DNA from: Gp6-AA40 sp035649635 | GTDB taxonomy: Bacteria; Acidobacteriota; Vicinamibacteria; Vicinamibacterales; UBA2999 | Direction: 5' to 3' | Assembly: GCA_035649635.1 (NCBI GenBank) | Contig: DASRJE010000059.1 | Coordinates: 1 to 64,000, forward strand | Length of the DNA: 64,000 bases | Shown here: piece after piece, positions 7,598 to 16,562 of the stretch | Layout of the letters: the number at the start of each line of letters is the position of its first letter | Numbering within the stretch: the first letter of the stretch is position 1 | Notes under the pieces: model-generated | What the model was told of the DNA's origin: nothing | The model's database searches: none | Seen by the model: the letters and a program-made list of their open reading frames with translations, nothing else | Made by a program: the position numbers and the translations under genes

Positions 7598-9354
7598 TCA
7601 GCCCTCCGCAACGCGAATTGACCGTGCTGACCTGCGACGATTGTGGCACGCGACGGGAATGGCACCAGCGACCGGGTCGATAGCCTTTCGGCGACAGGCT
7701 CCTCACTCGATCCGGCCTCCGTCAAGGCGACGGGCAGTGCGGCCATCGCCTGCACGACCTGGGCATCGAAGTCGACGCCGATGAGACGCCACAGCTCGCC
7801 AATCGCCGTGGCAACGGGCATCGCGGCGCGGTACGCGCGCGCGCTCGTCATCGCATCAAATGCGTCGGCCACGTGGACGATGCGCGCAAACATCGGGATC
7901 TCGTCGCCCTTGAGACCATGTGGGTAGCCCTGGCCATCTGGCCGCTCGTGATGAAGTTCCACGATTGCCAGCTGCGCATCGAGAAACCTCAGGGGCTTGA
8001 GAATCCGGGCGCCGAGCGTTGGGTGAAGCTTGATCTGCTCGAACTCGTCGGGTGTGAGCTTGGTTGGCTTCCGGAGCACCGCGTCGCTGACGCCAATCTT
8101 GCCGATATCGTGCAGGAGCGCCCCGAGTCGCAGCGTCTCGAGATCCGCCTCTGACAGTTGTATTTGGCGGCCAATCGAGACCGACAAGTCGGCGACTCGT
8201 TGCGAGTGACCTGCCGTGTACGGGTCTCGCGCGTCCAGCGCGGTTGCGAGCGCGCCGATGACGCCAAGGTACGCGGCCTCTGATTCTGCTTCTGCGAGAG
8301 CAACGGCAGTTCTCAGTTCGTTGAACGTCGCGGTGAGCGTATCGAGTTCCCGGCTTCCCCCACTCGAGGGCAACGGCTGATCGAAGTCGCGGGCCTTGGC
8401 CATTTGTGCGAGTGAATTGGACAAGCGGTCGATGGGGCGCGCGACTGTTTGTGCCAGCCACCAACTGCCCCCGACGGCGATGAGCAGCGCGCCGGCACCC
8501 GCGAGCACGAGCACCAGGCCGCTATCAGCGCTTGCAGTTCTCGCCGCCTCGGTGACCGAGCCCAATGCGTAGAGACTGGCCGAGTCAATCGACGACAGCC
8601 GCTGCACGACGAATTCGTCGCCGCCGAGGACAATCGTCCCGCTGAGCGGAAGGGCGACACTGTCGAGGGCGCGGCGCAACGTTGCGGAGGTCGAGGTCGC
8701 GATCACGCGTCCATCGAGAAGGATCGCGATCTCGGCGCGCGCTTCCGCCGCCAGGTTCGCGGCGTACGCATCGTCGAGTGGTGAAGCCAGGAAGAACTCG
8801 CCGACGACGTCACGTCCGAGGACCAGCGGCACGGCCGTTGCCGCATACGCGTGATCGTTCCGCATGACCACGGCTTCCACCGGCGCGCCGTCTTCCTCGA
8901 CGCGCAGGGTCATGCGTGCTCCGGGCGGCCAATCTCCCTTGTTCGGGCCTGCGCTCGCAAGCACGATGCCTCGCACGTCAGTGACCGACAGGGACGGGAC
9001 ATCCATGATCTGCTGAAGCTTGGTCAGCTCGGTTTCGATCGTCGATCGCAACTGCCCGAGCTCGTGCTGGTTGCCGCGCTCCGAGTAATAAGTGTCGACA
9101 GCCGCCTTCAAAGTGGGGTTCTCGGCGAGCGCCATCGCCTGCAGCGTGTGCTCGCGCCTCAACCTGGCGTCCAAACCAGCGAAGCGAAGCTGGCTCGCCT
9201 CCATGTTCTCGACGACGTTACGTGTCACGCGGGCGTTCGTCTGCCAGGAGAACAGCACGAACACAGCGACGATGACGCAGGCGATCACGGCGAAGGCAAA
9301 GCAGAGGACCTTGACCAGCAGTCGAGGCGAGCGCGCCGTATTGATGGCGCTCAT
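7594..9354 (-). CDS. Membrane sensor with HAMP and HD-GYP c-di-GMP phosphodiesterase domain
   Basis: This 586-aa receptor has TM1 at about residues 12-36, a periplasmic double-Cache-like sensor from 40 to 270, TM2 at about 275-298 (VLVLAGAGALLIAVGG), then a HAMP linker (ARPIDRLSNSLAQMAKARDF) and a C-terminal HD-GYP domain. The HD-GYP catalytic motifs are intact: TAGHSQRVADLS, LLHDIGKIG and HHERPDGQGYP. The predicted activity is therefore hydrolysis of cyclic di-GMP in response to an extracytoplasmic signal. Its start overlaps the cupredoxin stop by 4 bp and its stop overlaps the next gene's start by 4 bp. The context implies that the sensor responds to, or works with, the periplasmic copper protein. 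Confidence 0.92.
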   Translation of the reverse strand: MSAINTARSPRLLVKVLCFAFAVIACVIVAVFVLFSWQTNARVTRNVVENMEASQLRFAGLDARLRREHTLQAMALAENPTLKAAVDTYYSERGNQHELGQLRSTIETELTKLQQIMDVPSLSVTDVRGIVLASAGPNKGDWPPGARMTLRVEEDGAPVEAVVMRNDHAYAATAVPLVLGRDVVGEFFLASPLDDAYAANLAAEARAEIAILLDGRVIATSTSATLRRALDSVALPLSGTIVLGGDEFVVQRLSSIDSASLYALGSVTEAARTASADSGLVLVLAGAGALLIAVGGSWWLAQTVARPIDRLSNSLAQMAKARDFDQPLPSSGGSRELDTLTATFNELRTAVALAEAESEAAYLGVIGALATALDARDPYTAGHSQRVADLSVSIGRQIQLSEADLETLRLGALLHDIGKIGVSDAVLRKPTKLTPDEFEQIKLHPTLGARILKPLRFLDAQLAIVELHHERPDGQGYPHGLKGDEIPMFARIVHVADAFDAMTSARAYRAAMPVATAIGELWRLIGVDFDAQVVQAMAALPVALTEAGSSEEPVAERLSTRSLVPFPSRATIVAGQHGQFALRRAE

Positions 9355-10058
9355 TCCGGATCGGTGAGTGGGAGCGAAAACCTCAGTTCCGCCGTGCCAC
9401 CGTCGTCGATGGTGGCCATGTGGGTGACCTCACCGGCGCGCTCATGCCACGCGGTAACTTCCACGCGACCGGCCGGCACATCGGGAATCGTGAATCGACC
9501 GTTCCGATCCGGAAACGCGAAGTAGGGGTGAGAGAACACCCTCACAATCGCGCTCATATGGGAGTGCAGGTGGCAGAACACTTTGACCACACCCGGCTTG
9601 GTAAAGGTGCGGGCTTTCGAGCTATTGCGCGGATAACGTCCCAAGTCGAACGTGGCGGCGCGTGACAGGGAAAAGACGTTATGGAAGATCAGATCGTCGT
9701 TCGGAAACTCGACCGTCGATCCGGTCGTTACCGCAACGACGTGCGGAACAAACTCTTCGTTCGTCTGCCGTATGGATAATCGTTGCGGAGCAGAGTCAAC
9801 TCGCATCGAGCTATTGATGAACACGATGACGTTGTCCAGTTCGGAGCTGTCGCGATCGGCCTGGATGCCGACGACTCGACCGGGGTAGACTCCCGCGGTC
9901 GCGAGACGCCTCGCCGGATGTGCCACGACGTGCACCCGTCCGCTCAACGATCCGGTCGCGTCCTCCCGGGCGCTCAAATCGGAGCGCTCGGAGCTGCACA
10001 GGACCGTCACAGAAAGAGCAACGCCTGCACACACCCGAAGACTGTCCATCGCAATCAA
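9351..10058 (-). CDS. Secreted cupredoxin (methylamine-utilization/MauL-like) protein
   Basis: This 235-aa protein has an N-terminal hydrophobic segment (VCAGVALSVTVL) and a plastocyanin-like domain from about residue 70. Likely type-1 copper ligands are visible: the His of IFHNVFS, and Cys, His and Met in VFCHLHSHMSA. After it comes a short carboxypeptidase-regulatory-like beta-sandwich (GRFTIPDVPAGRVEVTAWH). This architecture is often annotated 'methylamine utilization protein' because of resemblance to MauL. There is no mau cluster here, so I do not infer methylamine use. It is the first gene of a three-gene operon with the HD-GYP sensor and the outer-membrane protein, all joined by 4-bp overlaps. 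A start at the second Met (10049) is also possible. Confidence 0.85.
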   Translation of the reverse strand: MIAMDSLRVCAGVALSVTVLCSSERSDLSAREDATGSLSGRVHVVAHPARRLATAGVYPGRVVGIQADRDSSELDNVIVFINSSMRVDSAPQRLSIRQTNEEFVPHVVAVTTGSTVEFPNDDLIFHNVFSLSRAATFDLGRYPRNSSKARTFTKPGVVKVFCHLHSHMSAIVRVFSHPYFAFPDRNGRFTIPDVPAGRVEVTAWHERAGEVTHMATIDDGGTAELRFSLPLTDPE

Positions 10059-10166
10059 TATCGGGCGGTGTTACCGGGTTCTTAAATAGTCGAGCCGATC
10101 CGGGCAGCGCCGCGCAGTAACCTTGCGAGTCGCCGCGGCGACGAAGGTGGAGAAGTGAGGAGAGAG

Positions 10167-10916
10167 ATGGTGACTGAACCACGCCTGCTGAATATCCCGG
10201 TCATTCTTGGCACGGCGCGAAAGGGACGCGCGAGCGCGCATGCCGCGGGGCTGTTTGCCGAGCTCCTGAATCGACGGGCAGGTGTCACGAGCCGCGTTAT
10301 CGACATTGCGACCGTGCCGATGCCGGTGGACGATGCCGGCGAGGCGATCAAGGATCCAGCGTTCGCACGGGCCATGTTGGAAGCCGATGGCCTCGTCGTC
10401 GTGTCACCTGAGTACAACCACAGCTTCCCCGGTCTTCTGAAGCATGTCCTCGATAGTTGCCTTAGCGAGTACATTCACAAGGCCGTCGGAATAGTAGGAG
10501 TGTCAGCCGGCCCGTTTGCAGGAACGCGCGTGATTCAGGGCCTGCTGCCCGTGATGCGCGAGATCGGGCTCGTGACAATCTTCTGGGACGTCAATATCGG
10601 CACCGTCGCCAAGGTCTTCGCCGAAGATGGGCGGCTGCTCGATGATGCCGTGATTCGCCGCTCGGATCGATTCATCAAAGAACTGATCTGGATGGCCAAG
10701 GTGCTGAGGTACGGTCGCGAACACGTCACCGTCGACGAGGAAGCGGCGGAACATCCTCCGGCGATTCTGTGTCAGGTCTGTGGAACGCCGATGACTCACC
10801 ACGCGGATAAGGAGGTCGCGTCGGTACCTGCTGTCGAAGGCGCCACCGTCCTCTCCGCTCACGCTTGTCCGAATTGTGGAGCGCAGCAGGGAATCGTGAC
10901 GAGCGTGACCGGGTAG
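10167..10916 (+). CDS. NAD(P)H-dependent FMN reductase fused to a C-terminal zinc ribbon
   Basis: This 249-aa protein has a flavodoxin-like FMN_red domain over residues 1-180. IPVILGTARKGRASAHAA is the phosphate-binding loop region, and VVVSPEYNHSFPGLLKHVLD is the family signature for flavin and dimer contacts. The final 55 residues hold two CxxC pairs (C202/C205 in CQVCGTP and C234/C237 in CPNCGAQ), a zinc-ribbon-like tail not found in ordinary ArsH/ChrR/YieF-type reductases. The ATG at 10167 is preceded by GAGGAGAG, so I prefer it to the in-frame GTG at 10155. The gene ends flush against the convergent DinB gene. Likely role: reduction of flavin, quinone or metal substrates. The function of the ribbon is unknown. 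Confidence 0.88.
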   Translation: MVTEPRLLNIPVILGTARKGRASAHAAGLFAELLNRRAGVTSRVIDIATVPMPVDDAGEAIKDPAFARAMLEADGLVVVSPEYNHSFPGLLKHVLDSCLSEYIHKAVGIVGVSAGPFAGTRVIQGLLPVMREIGLVTIFWDVNIGTVAKVFAEDGRLLDDAVIRRSDRFIKELIWMAKVLRYGREHVTVDEEAAEHPPAILCQVCGTPMTHHADKEVASVPAVEGATVLSAHACPNCGAQQGIVTSVTG

Positions 10917-11447
10917 CTAGACGGCGGCGTTCTCGGACGGCCGTCCGGCCCAGAGCCACAGGATGAAATCGATGGTGGGTGGAACCACGTCGATCTCGCG
11001 CATCCGCATGCAGACCTGGCCTCGATGATGTTGCGTATGCAGGAAGACCTGCAACATCGACTCACCCAGCGTGTGTACTCCGGCCGTCTGTTTTGACTGC
11101 TGTTCGAAGAAGGCCGCCCACGGCATACGGACCTCGCGGTCCAATTCCTCCGCGTTAACGGTTTCGGCAAACGCGAGCACGCCACGGCGCCCTTCCAGGC
11201 CAAAGATCGCAATCTCGTCGAGTGTCGGAAACTCATTTCGCTCGCGCACCGCGAACGTGGCGTGAGTCCACGCCTGGACGAAGATGTGTTGCACCAGGTG
11301 AATGTGATGCAGCGTATCGGCAATCCTGGCATCGCTCACCGCCTCCGGTGCGGTGAGCACCGAGCTCCAGACGGTAGCATCGGCCCACGCCATGTGACGG
11401 GCAAGTTCGTGAATGTGGCGGGCAAACAAGGAGGCTGACTCGGTCAT
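10917..11447 (-). CDS. DinB/YfiT-like four-helix-bundle protein
   Basis: This 176-aa DinB-superfamily protein spans the whole bundle, from MTESASLFARHIHELARHMAWADATVW to QVFLHTQHHRGQVCMRMREI. The metal-ligand histidines are at TLHHIHLVQH and THATF/HTQHHRGQ. The HxxxH-type triad supports divalent-metal binding, as in bacillithiol or mycothiol S-transferases. The long open frame continues upstream to 11744 but only overlaps the HAD gene; the real start is the ATG at 11447, 4 bp after the HAD stop. DinB proteins are often thiol transferases. With bshA-bshB1 a few kilobases away, a bacillithiol-dependent role is plausible, but this is inference. It is probably co-transcribed with the HAD gene. 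Confidence 0.85.
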   Translation of the reverse strand: MTESASLFARHIHELARHMAWADATVWSSVLTAPEAVSDARIADTLHHIHLVQHIFVQAWTHATFAVRERNEFPTLDEIAIFGLEGRRGVLAFAETVNAEELDREVRMPWAAFFEQQSKQTAGVHTLGESMLQVFLHTQHHRGQVCMRMREIDVVPPTIDFILWLWAGRPSENAAV

Positions 11448-11451
11448 GACT

Positions 11452-12222
11452 TTAACCGCCTGGACGCGACAACGCCCCGCGCGCGCGCGGCGGCGAGGCC
11501 GTCGCCATGATGTATCGAAGATCCGAGAGCCGACGAATGATCCGGTCCGGCTGAACAGGGTGGCGCGGGGGTAAGCCTTTACCGCTGGCGTCGACCCAGA
11601 TGCCGTAAATGCCCAGACGCTGTGGCTGCGCCACGTCCCACTCGAGATTATCGCCGACCATCCAGGTATCGATCGGAGCGATACGCAATGTGTCGAGGGC
11701 ACGTGTATACACACGGGGATCCGGTTTGCCGTATCCGACTTCACCCTCGATGAGAATGAGATCGAACATGTCGGACAAGCCGAATCGATTGATCTTGTTC
11801 CGCTGCAGCGCCGCGCTGCCGTTGGTCAGCAACGCCAGCATGCAGCCGCTTTTCCGTAGCCAGGCCACGGTATCGATGGCCTCCGCGAACGGCTGCAGGC
11901 AGCCGTCGCGCAGCGCGTGGTAGGTGTCGCCAATCCGCTCGGCGAGCGTGGCGTCGGCGCGGCCGAATTCTGTCAGCGCGATCAGCGCGACCTCGCGCCG
12001 AGCGGCGGCCAGGTCCAGCCGGCCTACACGGTGACGCTCGGGATCGGCCCAGTACCACTCTCGCACGCGCTCGATCGCCTCGTACACCATGACGGGATCG
12101 AGCGCGCCCATTGCCGGCCTGTGCGCACGACATGCCTCGAGCCAGCAGGAGGAAATACTGCCACTGTCATCAAGGATCGTGTCGTCCAGATCGAGGAGAA
12201 CGGCCCGAGGCAGTTTGCTCAA
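11452..12222 (-). CDS. HAD-superfamily hydrolase
   Basis: This 256-aa haloacid-dehalogenase-like phosphatase has all four motifs. Motif I is VLLDLDDT with the nucleophile Asp11 and acid/base Asp13. Motif II is LLTNGS, motif III is GKPDPRVY with the catalytic Lys, and motif IV is MVGDNLEWDV. The insert between motifs I and II is a four-helix C1-type cap, as in YjjG/Nanp/GphA relatives, suggesting a small phosphorylated sugar, nucleotide or sialate substrate. The only in-frame start near motif I is a TTG at 12222, with no strong SD. The last 20 residues are Pro/Arg-rich and outside the fold. It is followed directly by the DinB gene (4-bp gap), so the two form an operon. Confidence 0.88.
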   Translation of the reverse strand: MSKLPRAVLLDLDDTILDDSGSISSCWLEACRAHRPAMGALDPVMVYEAIERVREWYWADPERHRVGRLDLAAARREVALIALTEFGRADATLAERIGDTYHALRDGCLQPFAEAIDTVAWLRKSGCMLALLTNGSAALQRNKINRFGLSDMFDLILIEGEVGYGKPDPRVYTRALDTLRIAPIDTWMVGDNLEWDVAQPQRLGIYGIWVDASGKGLPPRHPVQPDRIIRRLSDLRYIMATASPPRARGALSRPGG

Positions 12223-12373
12223 GACAACTAGTGTACGGCACTCTGCTCAACTGCGAGTTCCTGCAGGTGATGCCGTAAACGGAGTGTTCGTTTGCGACAG
12301 TTCGTTGCGACGTTCGTTGCGACGTGCTTGCGGAAAGCATGCGGACGGTCTAGGCTTGCCCTGAGCGCGAGGG

Positions 12374-12467
12374 GCGCCTCCAGTCCGCGGAAAGGGCCGT
12401 GCCCACCCATCACCGGTTCATCAACACGATTCTTCTTTCAGCCTGACAGAGAGCGGACTCCAGGCGC
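12374..12467. promoter_or_regulatory. Imperfect long-range hairpin in the leader of the ankyrin gene
   Basis: GCGCCTCCAGTCCGC at 12374-12388 pairs with GCGGACTCCAGGCGC at 12453-12467 except for two central bases, enclosing about 64 nt. The right arm ends 18 nt before the start ATG, close to the SD AAAGGAG. A tandem pair GTTCGTTGCGAC lies upstream at about 12299-12323. The 12223-12485 spacer has no gene; it probably holds the divergent promoters of the HAD and ankyrin genes. Confidence 0.45.
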
Positions 12468-12485
12468 ACGTGAAAGGAGATTCGT

Positions 12486-13838
12486 ATGTACCCGAATCCG
12501 CAGGAAGCGCTCCCTCTTCCAACCCGCCCGAACATCGAGCAGTACAAGAGACTGGCCAAGGACCTCGTGCAGTCCTGCAAGACCGGCGATCCAGCGGCTA
12601 TTCGCGACTGGGCCACTCGCTGGATCGACATGCTTGCCAAGCTGCAAGACGCACCTAGATCTGTGCTGCGGATTGGGCAGGAGATTGACTCGAACGTCGA
12701 TGCTCTCCAGGAGTTCGCGTTGAAAACATTCGCTCGCCGCGACAAGGCGACGTGCGCGCTGACCGATGCGCAGTTTGTGATCGCGCGGGCGCACGGCTTT
12801 CTCAGTTGGCCGAAGTTCGTGACGCATGTCGAGTCGCTGGCGCAGGCGAGGTCGATGGTCTCGGCGTACGAACAGGCCGTCACCGCCATCGTCACCGGCG
12901 ATACCGCCACGCTGAGGCGGGTGCTGAACGAGCATCCAAACGTGATACACGCACGCTCGACGCGTGAGCACGGCGCGACGCTTCTTCATTACGTCTCGGC
13001 AAACGGCGTGGAGGGTTACCGCCAGGTGTCACCGAGCAATGCCGTGGAAATGGCCGAAATCCTGCTCGAGGCCGGAGCCGAGGTCGATGCGGTCGCGGCC
13101 GTTTACGAAGGCCGTTGCACACCGCTCGGCCTGGTCGCGACCAGTGCTCCGCCCTTTGCCGCTGGCGTCCAGAAACAGGTGATCGAGGTCCTGCTCAATC
13201 ACGGCGCCCGGATGGATCTTCCGGGTTCTGCCGGCCGCGACGGGGGGCTGGTGCGAAGCTGTTTGGCGAATGGCCAGCCCGAGGCAGCCGAATACCTCGC
13301 GAGCCGCGGTGCACCGCTCGATCTTGCAGCCGCGGCGGGTCTGGGCCGGCTCGATGTTGTGAACACGTTCTTCAGCAGTGGAAGCGACCCCACTCCGAGG
13401 CAATCACAGGCCCGATTACTGGAGGCCTTCTGGATGGCATGTGGATACGGCCGCGCGAACGTCGTCGACTTTCTCTTGGAGCACGGCGTGGACGTGGACT
13501 CTGAACTCCGAGGGCACGGAGACGGACACACGGGCCTGCACCTGGCCGCGTTTCATGGGCAGGTCGAGGTCGTGAAAACGCTCGTGCGTCATGGCGCACG
13601 CGTTGACGTCATCGACAAGACATGGGGTACGCCGCCGTTGGTGTGGGCGCTCACCGGGTGGGGCAGAAAGGGCGCAACGGCCGGGGACGGCTATTACGCC
13701 GTTGTCGCGCAACTGGTCGGTGCGGGTGCGACCGTAACACCAGACGTGCTGGCGTGGGATAAGTTGAAGGCAGATCCGAAAATGCTTTCGGCGCTCACGG
13801 AGCGTCCGCCGAAGGTTTCGGATCGTAAAGGTGATTGA
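12486..13838 (+). CDS. Ankyrin-repeat protein
   Basis: This 450-aa protein begins at ATG 12486, preceded by a strong SD (AAAGGAGATTCGT). The first 130 residues are a helical domain (RPNIEQYKRLAKDLVQSCK, then HGFLSWPKFVTHVESL) that often precedes ankyrin repeats in soil bacteria. From about residue 140 come repeats such as HARSTREHGATLLHYVSANG, VEMAEILLEAGAEVDAVAA, VDFLLEHGVDVDSELRGHG and TGLHLAAFHGQVEVVKTLVR. There is no signal peptide or membrane segment, so it is probably cytoplasmic and binds another protein. The stop is only 3 bp before the start of the GH63 glucosidase gene, so the two are almost certainly co-transcribed and perhaps translationally coupled. The partner is unknown. Confidence 0.9.
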   Translation: MYPNPQEALPLPTRPNIEQYKRLAKDLVQSCKTGDPAAIRDWATRWIDMLAKLQDAPRSVLRIGQEIDSNVDALQEFALKTFARRDKATCALTDAQFVIARAHGFLSWPKFVTHVESLAQARSMVSAYEQAVTAIVTGDTATLRRVLNEHPNVIHARSTREHGATLLHYVSANGVEGYRQVSPSNAVEMAEILLEAGAEVDAVAAVYEGRCTPLGLVATSAPPFAAGVQKQVIEVLLNHGARMDLPGSAGRDGGLVRSCLANGQPEAAEYLASRGAPLDLAAAAGLGRLDVVNTFFSSGSDPTPRQSQARLLEAFWMACGYGRANVVDFLLEHGVDVDSELRGHGDGHTGLHLAAFHGQVEVVKTLVRHGARVDVIDKTWGTPPLVWALTGWGRKGATAGDGYYAVVAQLVGAGATVTPDVLAWDKLKADPKMLSALTERPPKVSDRKGD

Positions 13839-13841
13839 GTA

Positions 13842-16535
13842 ATGACGGCCGAAGAACAACGTCTCGATGAAACGCGTGACCGGCGCAGCAACTGGAAGCG
13901 ATGGGGACCCTACCTCAGCGATCGTGCGTGGGGAACGGTCCGTGAGGATTACAGCCCCGACGGAAACGCCTGGGAGTACTTCCCACACGACCACGCACGA
14001 TCGCGCGCCTATCGCTGGAACGAGGACGGAATCGCCGGCATCAGCGATCGCCATCAATACGTGTGCTTCGCGCTGGCGTTGTGGAACGAGCAGGATCCCA
14101 TCCTCAAAGAACGTCTGTTCGGATTGGCCGGCAACGAAGGCAATCACGGCGAGGACGTCAAGGAGTCCTACTTCTATCTCGACAGCACGCCGACGCACTC
14201 GTACATGAAGTTTCTGTACAAGTATCCGCAGCGTGCGTTTCCCTACGCACAGCTTGCCGACGAGAATCGCCGCCGGAGTCGCCAGGACTCTGAGTTCGAA
14301 CTCGCCGACACCGGAGTCTTCGACGACAACCGGTACTTTGATGTCTTTGTCGAGTACGCGAAAGTCTCGAGCAACGACATCCTGATTCGCATCACCGTCA
14401 CCAATCGAGCCGACGTCGGCGCGCCGCTCCGCCTGCTGCCGACGATCTGGTTCCGCAATACCTGGTCGTGGGGCTACGGGACTCCACGGCCGGAGTTGCA
14501 GCGAGTAGATGGAACGAAAGCAAAGGTGGCGCTCTCACACGCGGAGGCGGGCCGCTACACGTTGCACTTCGAGGGCGCGCCGGAGCTGCTCTTTACCGAG
14601 AACGAGACGAACATCCGGCGCCTCTTCAACACCGACAGCGCCTCCCCCTTTGTCAAGGACAGCATCGACAGTTACGTCGTGAATGCGGCACAAGGTGCCG
14701 TGAATCCTGCACAGCGCGGCACCAAGGCGGCCGGGCACTACAGCATGGTGGTCGATGCAGGTCAGTCTGTCACGGTGCGTCTGCGACTGACTGACGGCGT
14801 CGTCGCCGACGATCCCAGCGGTGTGGGTGCCGACTTCGAACAGGTATTTGCGACACGACAGGACGAAGCCAACCAGTTCTATGCGACCGTCATCCCCGAC
14901 ACACTTTCGGCCGACGCCGCCAATGTCATGCGCCAGGCGCTGGGTGGGATGCTTTGGTCGAAGCAGTTCTACTACTACGTCGTGCGTGACTGGTTGAATG
15001 GCGATCCCGGTCAGCCTGTTCCACCCGCGTCACGTCGCCGCGGCAGGAACGCGGTATGGATGCACCTCTACAACTCCGACGTCATCTCGATGCCGGACAA
15101 ATGGGAATACCCGTGGTATGCGGCGTGGGACCTCGCGTTCCATTGTGTCGCGCTCGCGCTGGTTGACGCCGACTTCGCCAAGGAGCAGCTGATACTGCTG
15201 CTGCGTGAGTGGTACATGCATCCGAACGGGCAATTGCCGGCATACGAGTGGGCGCTTGGCGACGCCAATCCACCCGTGCATGCGTGGGCCGCTTGGCGCG
15301 TCTACAAGATCGAGAAACGCCGTCGTGGCGCCGGCGACCGTCAGTTCCTCGAGCGCGTCTTCCACAAGTTACTGATCAACTTCACGTGGTGGGTGAATCG
15401 CAAAGATGCGGAAGGGTTGAACGTCTTCCAGGGCGGCTTCCTCGGTCTGGACAACATCGGCGTGTTCGATCGCAACGCGACTCTTCCAACCGGCGGACAT
15501 CTGGAGCAGTCGGATGGCACGAGCTGGATGGGGATGTACGCGCTGAACATGCTCGCTATCGCGATGGAGCTCGCTCGCGACGACTCGACGTATGAGGACG
15601 TCGCCAGCAAGTTCTGGGAGCACTTTCTCTACATCGCGGCGGCGATGAACAACCTCGGTCAGGACGGTGTGTCGCTCTGGGACGAAGCAGACAGCTTCTA
15701 CTACGACGTGCTCCACGAGGAGAACGGCGATCAGTTCCCGCTGAAAGTGCGATCGATGGTGGGTCTCATTCCGCTCTTCGCTGTCGAGACGCTCGAGCCG
15801 GAAGTGCTCGACAAGCTGCCCGGTTTCAAGAAGCGGCTCGAATGGTTCATCGACAATCGTCCCGACCTCACCGCGCATACCGCGTGCATGCGTACACCTG
15901 GCAACGAAGCGCGTCGACTGTTGTCGATCGTGAACCAGGATCGGCTGCGCCGGGTGCTGAAGGTCATGCTCGACGAGAACGAGTTCTTCTCACCGTTCGG
16001 CATCCGCGCGCTGTCGCGCGCGCACCGCGAGAAGCCTTACATGGTGGAGATTGGCGGGGAGGTGCACAAAGTCAGCTACGAGCCGGGCGAGTCGACGACG
16101 GGGCTATTCGGCGGCAACTCGAACTGGCGCGGTCCAATCTGGTTCCCGCCCAACCTTCTGCTGGTCGAGTCGCTGCAGCGTTTTCACTACTACCTCGGCG
16201 ACGATTTCAAGGTGGAGTGCCCGACCGGCTCGGGTCAGCTGATGAGTCTCAGTGAAGTCGCCTCTGAATTGTCTCGCCGGCTCGCCCGACCGTTCCTGAA
16301 AGATGCCACGGGGCGTCGCCCCGTCCACGGTGGCGACGCGCGATTCCAGAACGATCCGCACTGGCGCGATCTCGTCCTTTTTTACGAGTACTTCCACGGC
16401 GATAACGGGCGCGGCGTCGGGGCAAGCCACCAGACCGGCTGGACCGGGCTCGTCGCCAAGTTGCTGCAGCAGAGCGGCGAGCAGGCAGAGAAAGCACGCA
16501 CCGAAGAAGGTGACCTCGAGATTGAAATCGCGTGA
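13842..16535 (+). CDS. GH63-type glucosidase (MGH1-like domain)
   Basis: This 897-aa protein resembles bacterial glycoside hydrolase family 63 and mannosylglycerate-hydrolase-like enzymes. The N-terminus (RRSNWKRWGPYLSDRAWGTVREDYS) and AAWDLAFHCVALALVDADFAK around residue 430 belong to the (alpha/alpha)6 barrel. PAYEWALGDANPPVHAWA and EQSDGTSWMGMYALNMLAIA hold the expected acidic active-site residues. GLFGGNSNWRGPIWFPPN near the C-terminus is another conserved block. There is no signal peptide, so it acts in the cytoplasm on an alpha-glucoside such as trehalose-, glucosylglycerate- or kojibiose-type compounds; the exact substrate cannot be read from sequence. It sits 3 bp downstream of the ankyrin gene, an unusual pairing. 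Confidence 0.9.
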   Translation: MTAEEQRLDETRDRRSNWKRWGPYLSDRAWGTVREDYSPDGNAWEYFPHDHARSRAYRWNEDGIAGISDRHQYVCFALALWNEQDPILKERLFGLAGNEGNHGEDVKESYFYLDSTPTHSYMKFLYKYPQRAFPYAQLADENRRRSRQDSEFELADTGVFDDNRYFDVFVEYAKVSSNDILIRITVTNRADVGAPLRLLPTIWFRNTWSWGYGTPRPELQRVDGTKAKVALSHAEAGRYTLHFEGAPELLFTENETNIRRLFNTDSASPFVKDSIDSYVVNAAQGAVNPAQRGTKAAGHYSMVVDAGQSVTVRLRLTDGVVADDPSGVGADFEQVFATRQDEANQFYATVIPDTLSADAANVMRQALGGMLWSKQFYYYVVRDWLNGDPGQPVPPASRRRGRNAVWMHLYNSDVISMPDKWEYPWYAAWDLAFHCVALALVDADFAKEQLILLLREWYMHPNGQLPAYEWALGDANPPVHAWAAWRVYKIEKRRRGAGDRQFLERVFHKLLINFTWWVNRKDAEGLNVFQGGFLGLDNIGVFDRNATLPTGGHLEQSDGTSWMGMYALNMLAIAMELARDDSTYEDVASKFWEHFLYIAAAMNNLGQDGVSLWDEADSFYYDVLHEENGDQFPLKVRSMVGLIPLFAVETLEPEVLDKLPGFKKRLEWFIDNRPDLTAHTACMRTPGNEARRLLSIVNQDRLRRVLKVMLDENEFFSPFGIRALSRAHREKPYMVEIGGEVHKVSYEPGESTTGLFGGNSNWRGPIWFPPNLLLVESLQRFHYYLGDDFKVECPTGSGQLMSLSEVASELSRRLARPFLKDATGRRPVHGGDARFQNDPHWRDLVLFYEYFHGDNGRGVGASHQTGWTGLVAKLLQQSGEQAEKARTEEGDLEIEIA

Positions 16536-16562
16536 GTATCAGGGAGGCCTGTCGCCCGCTGC

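Noticed and set aside
9351..10058. Methylamine utilisation gene assignment
   Set aside because: Only the copper-protein domain resembles MauL; no mau dehydrogenase or accessory genes are in the window.
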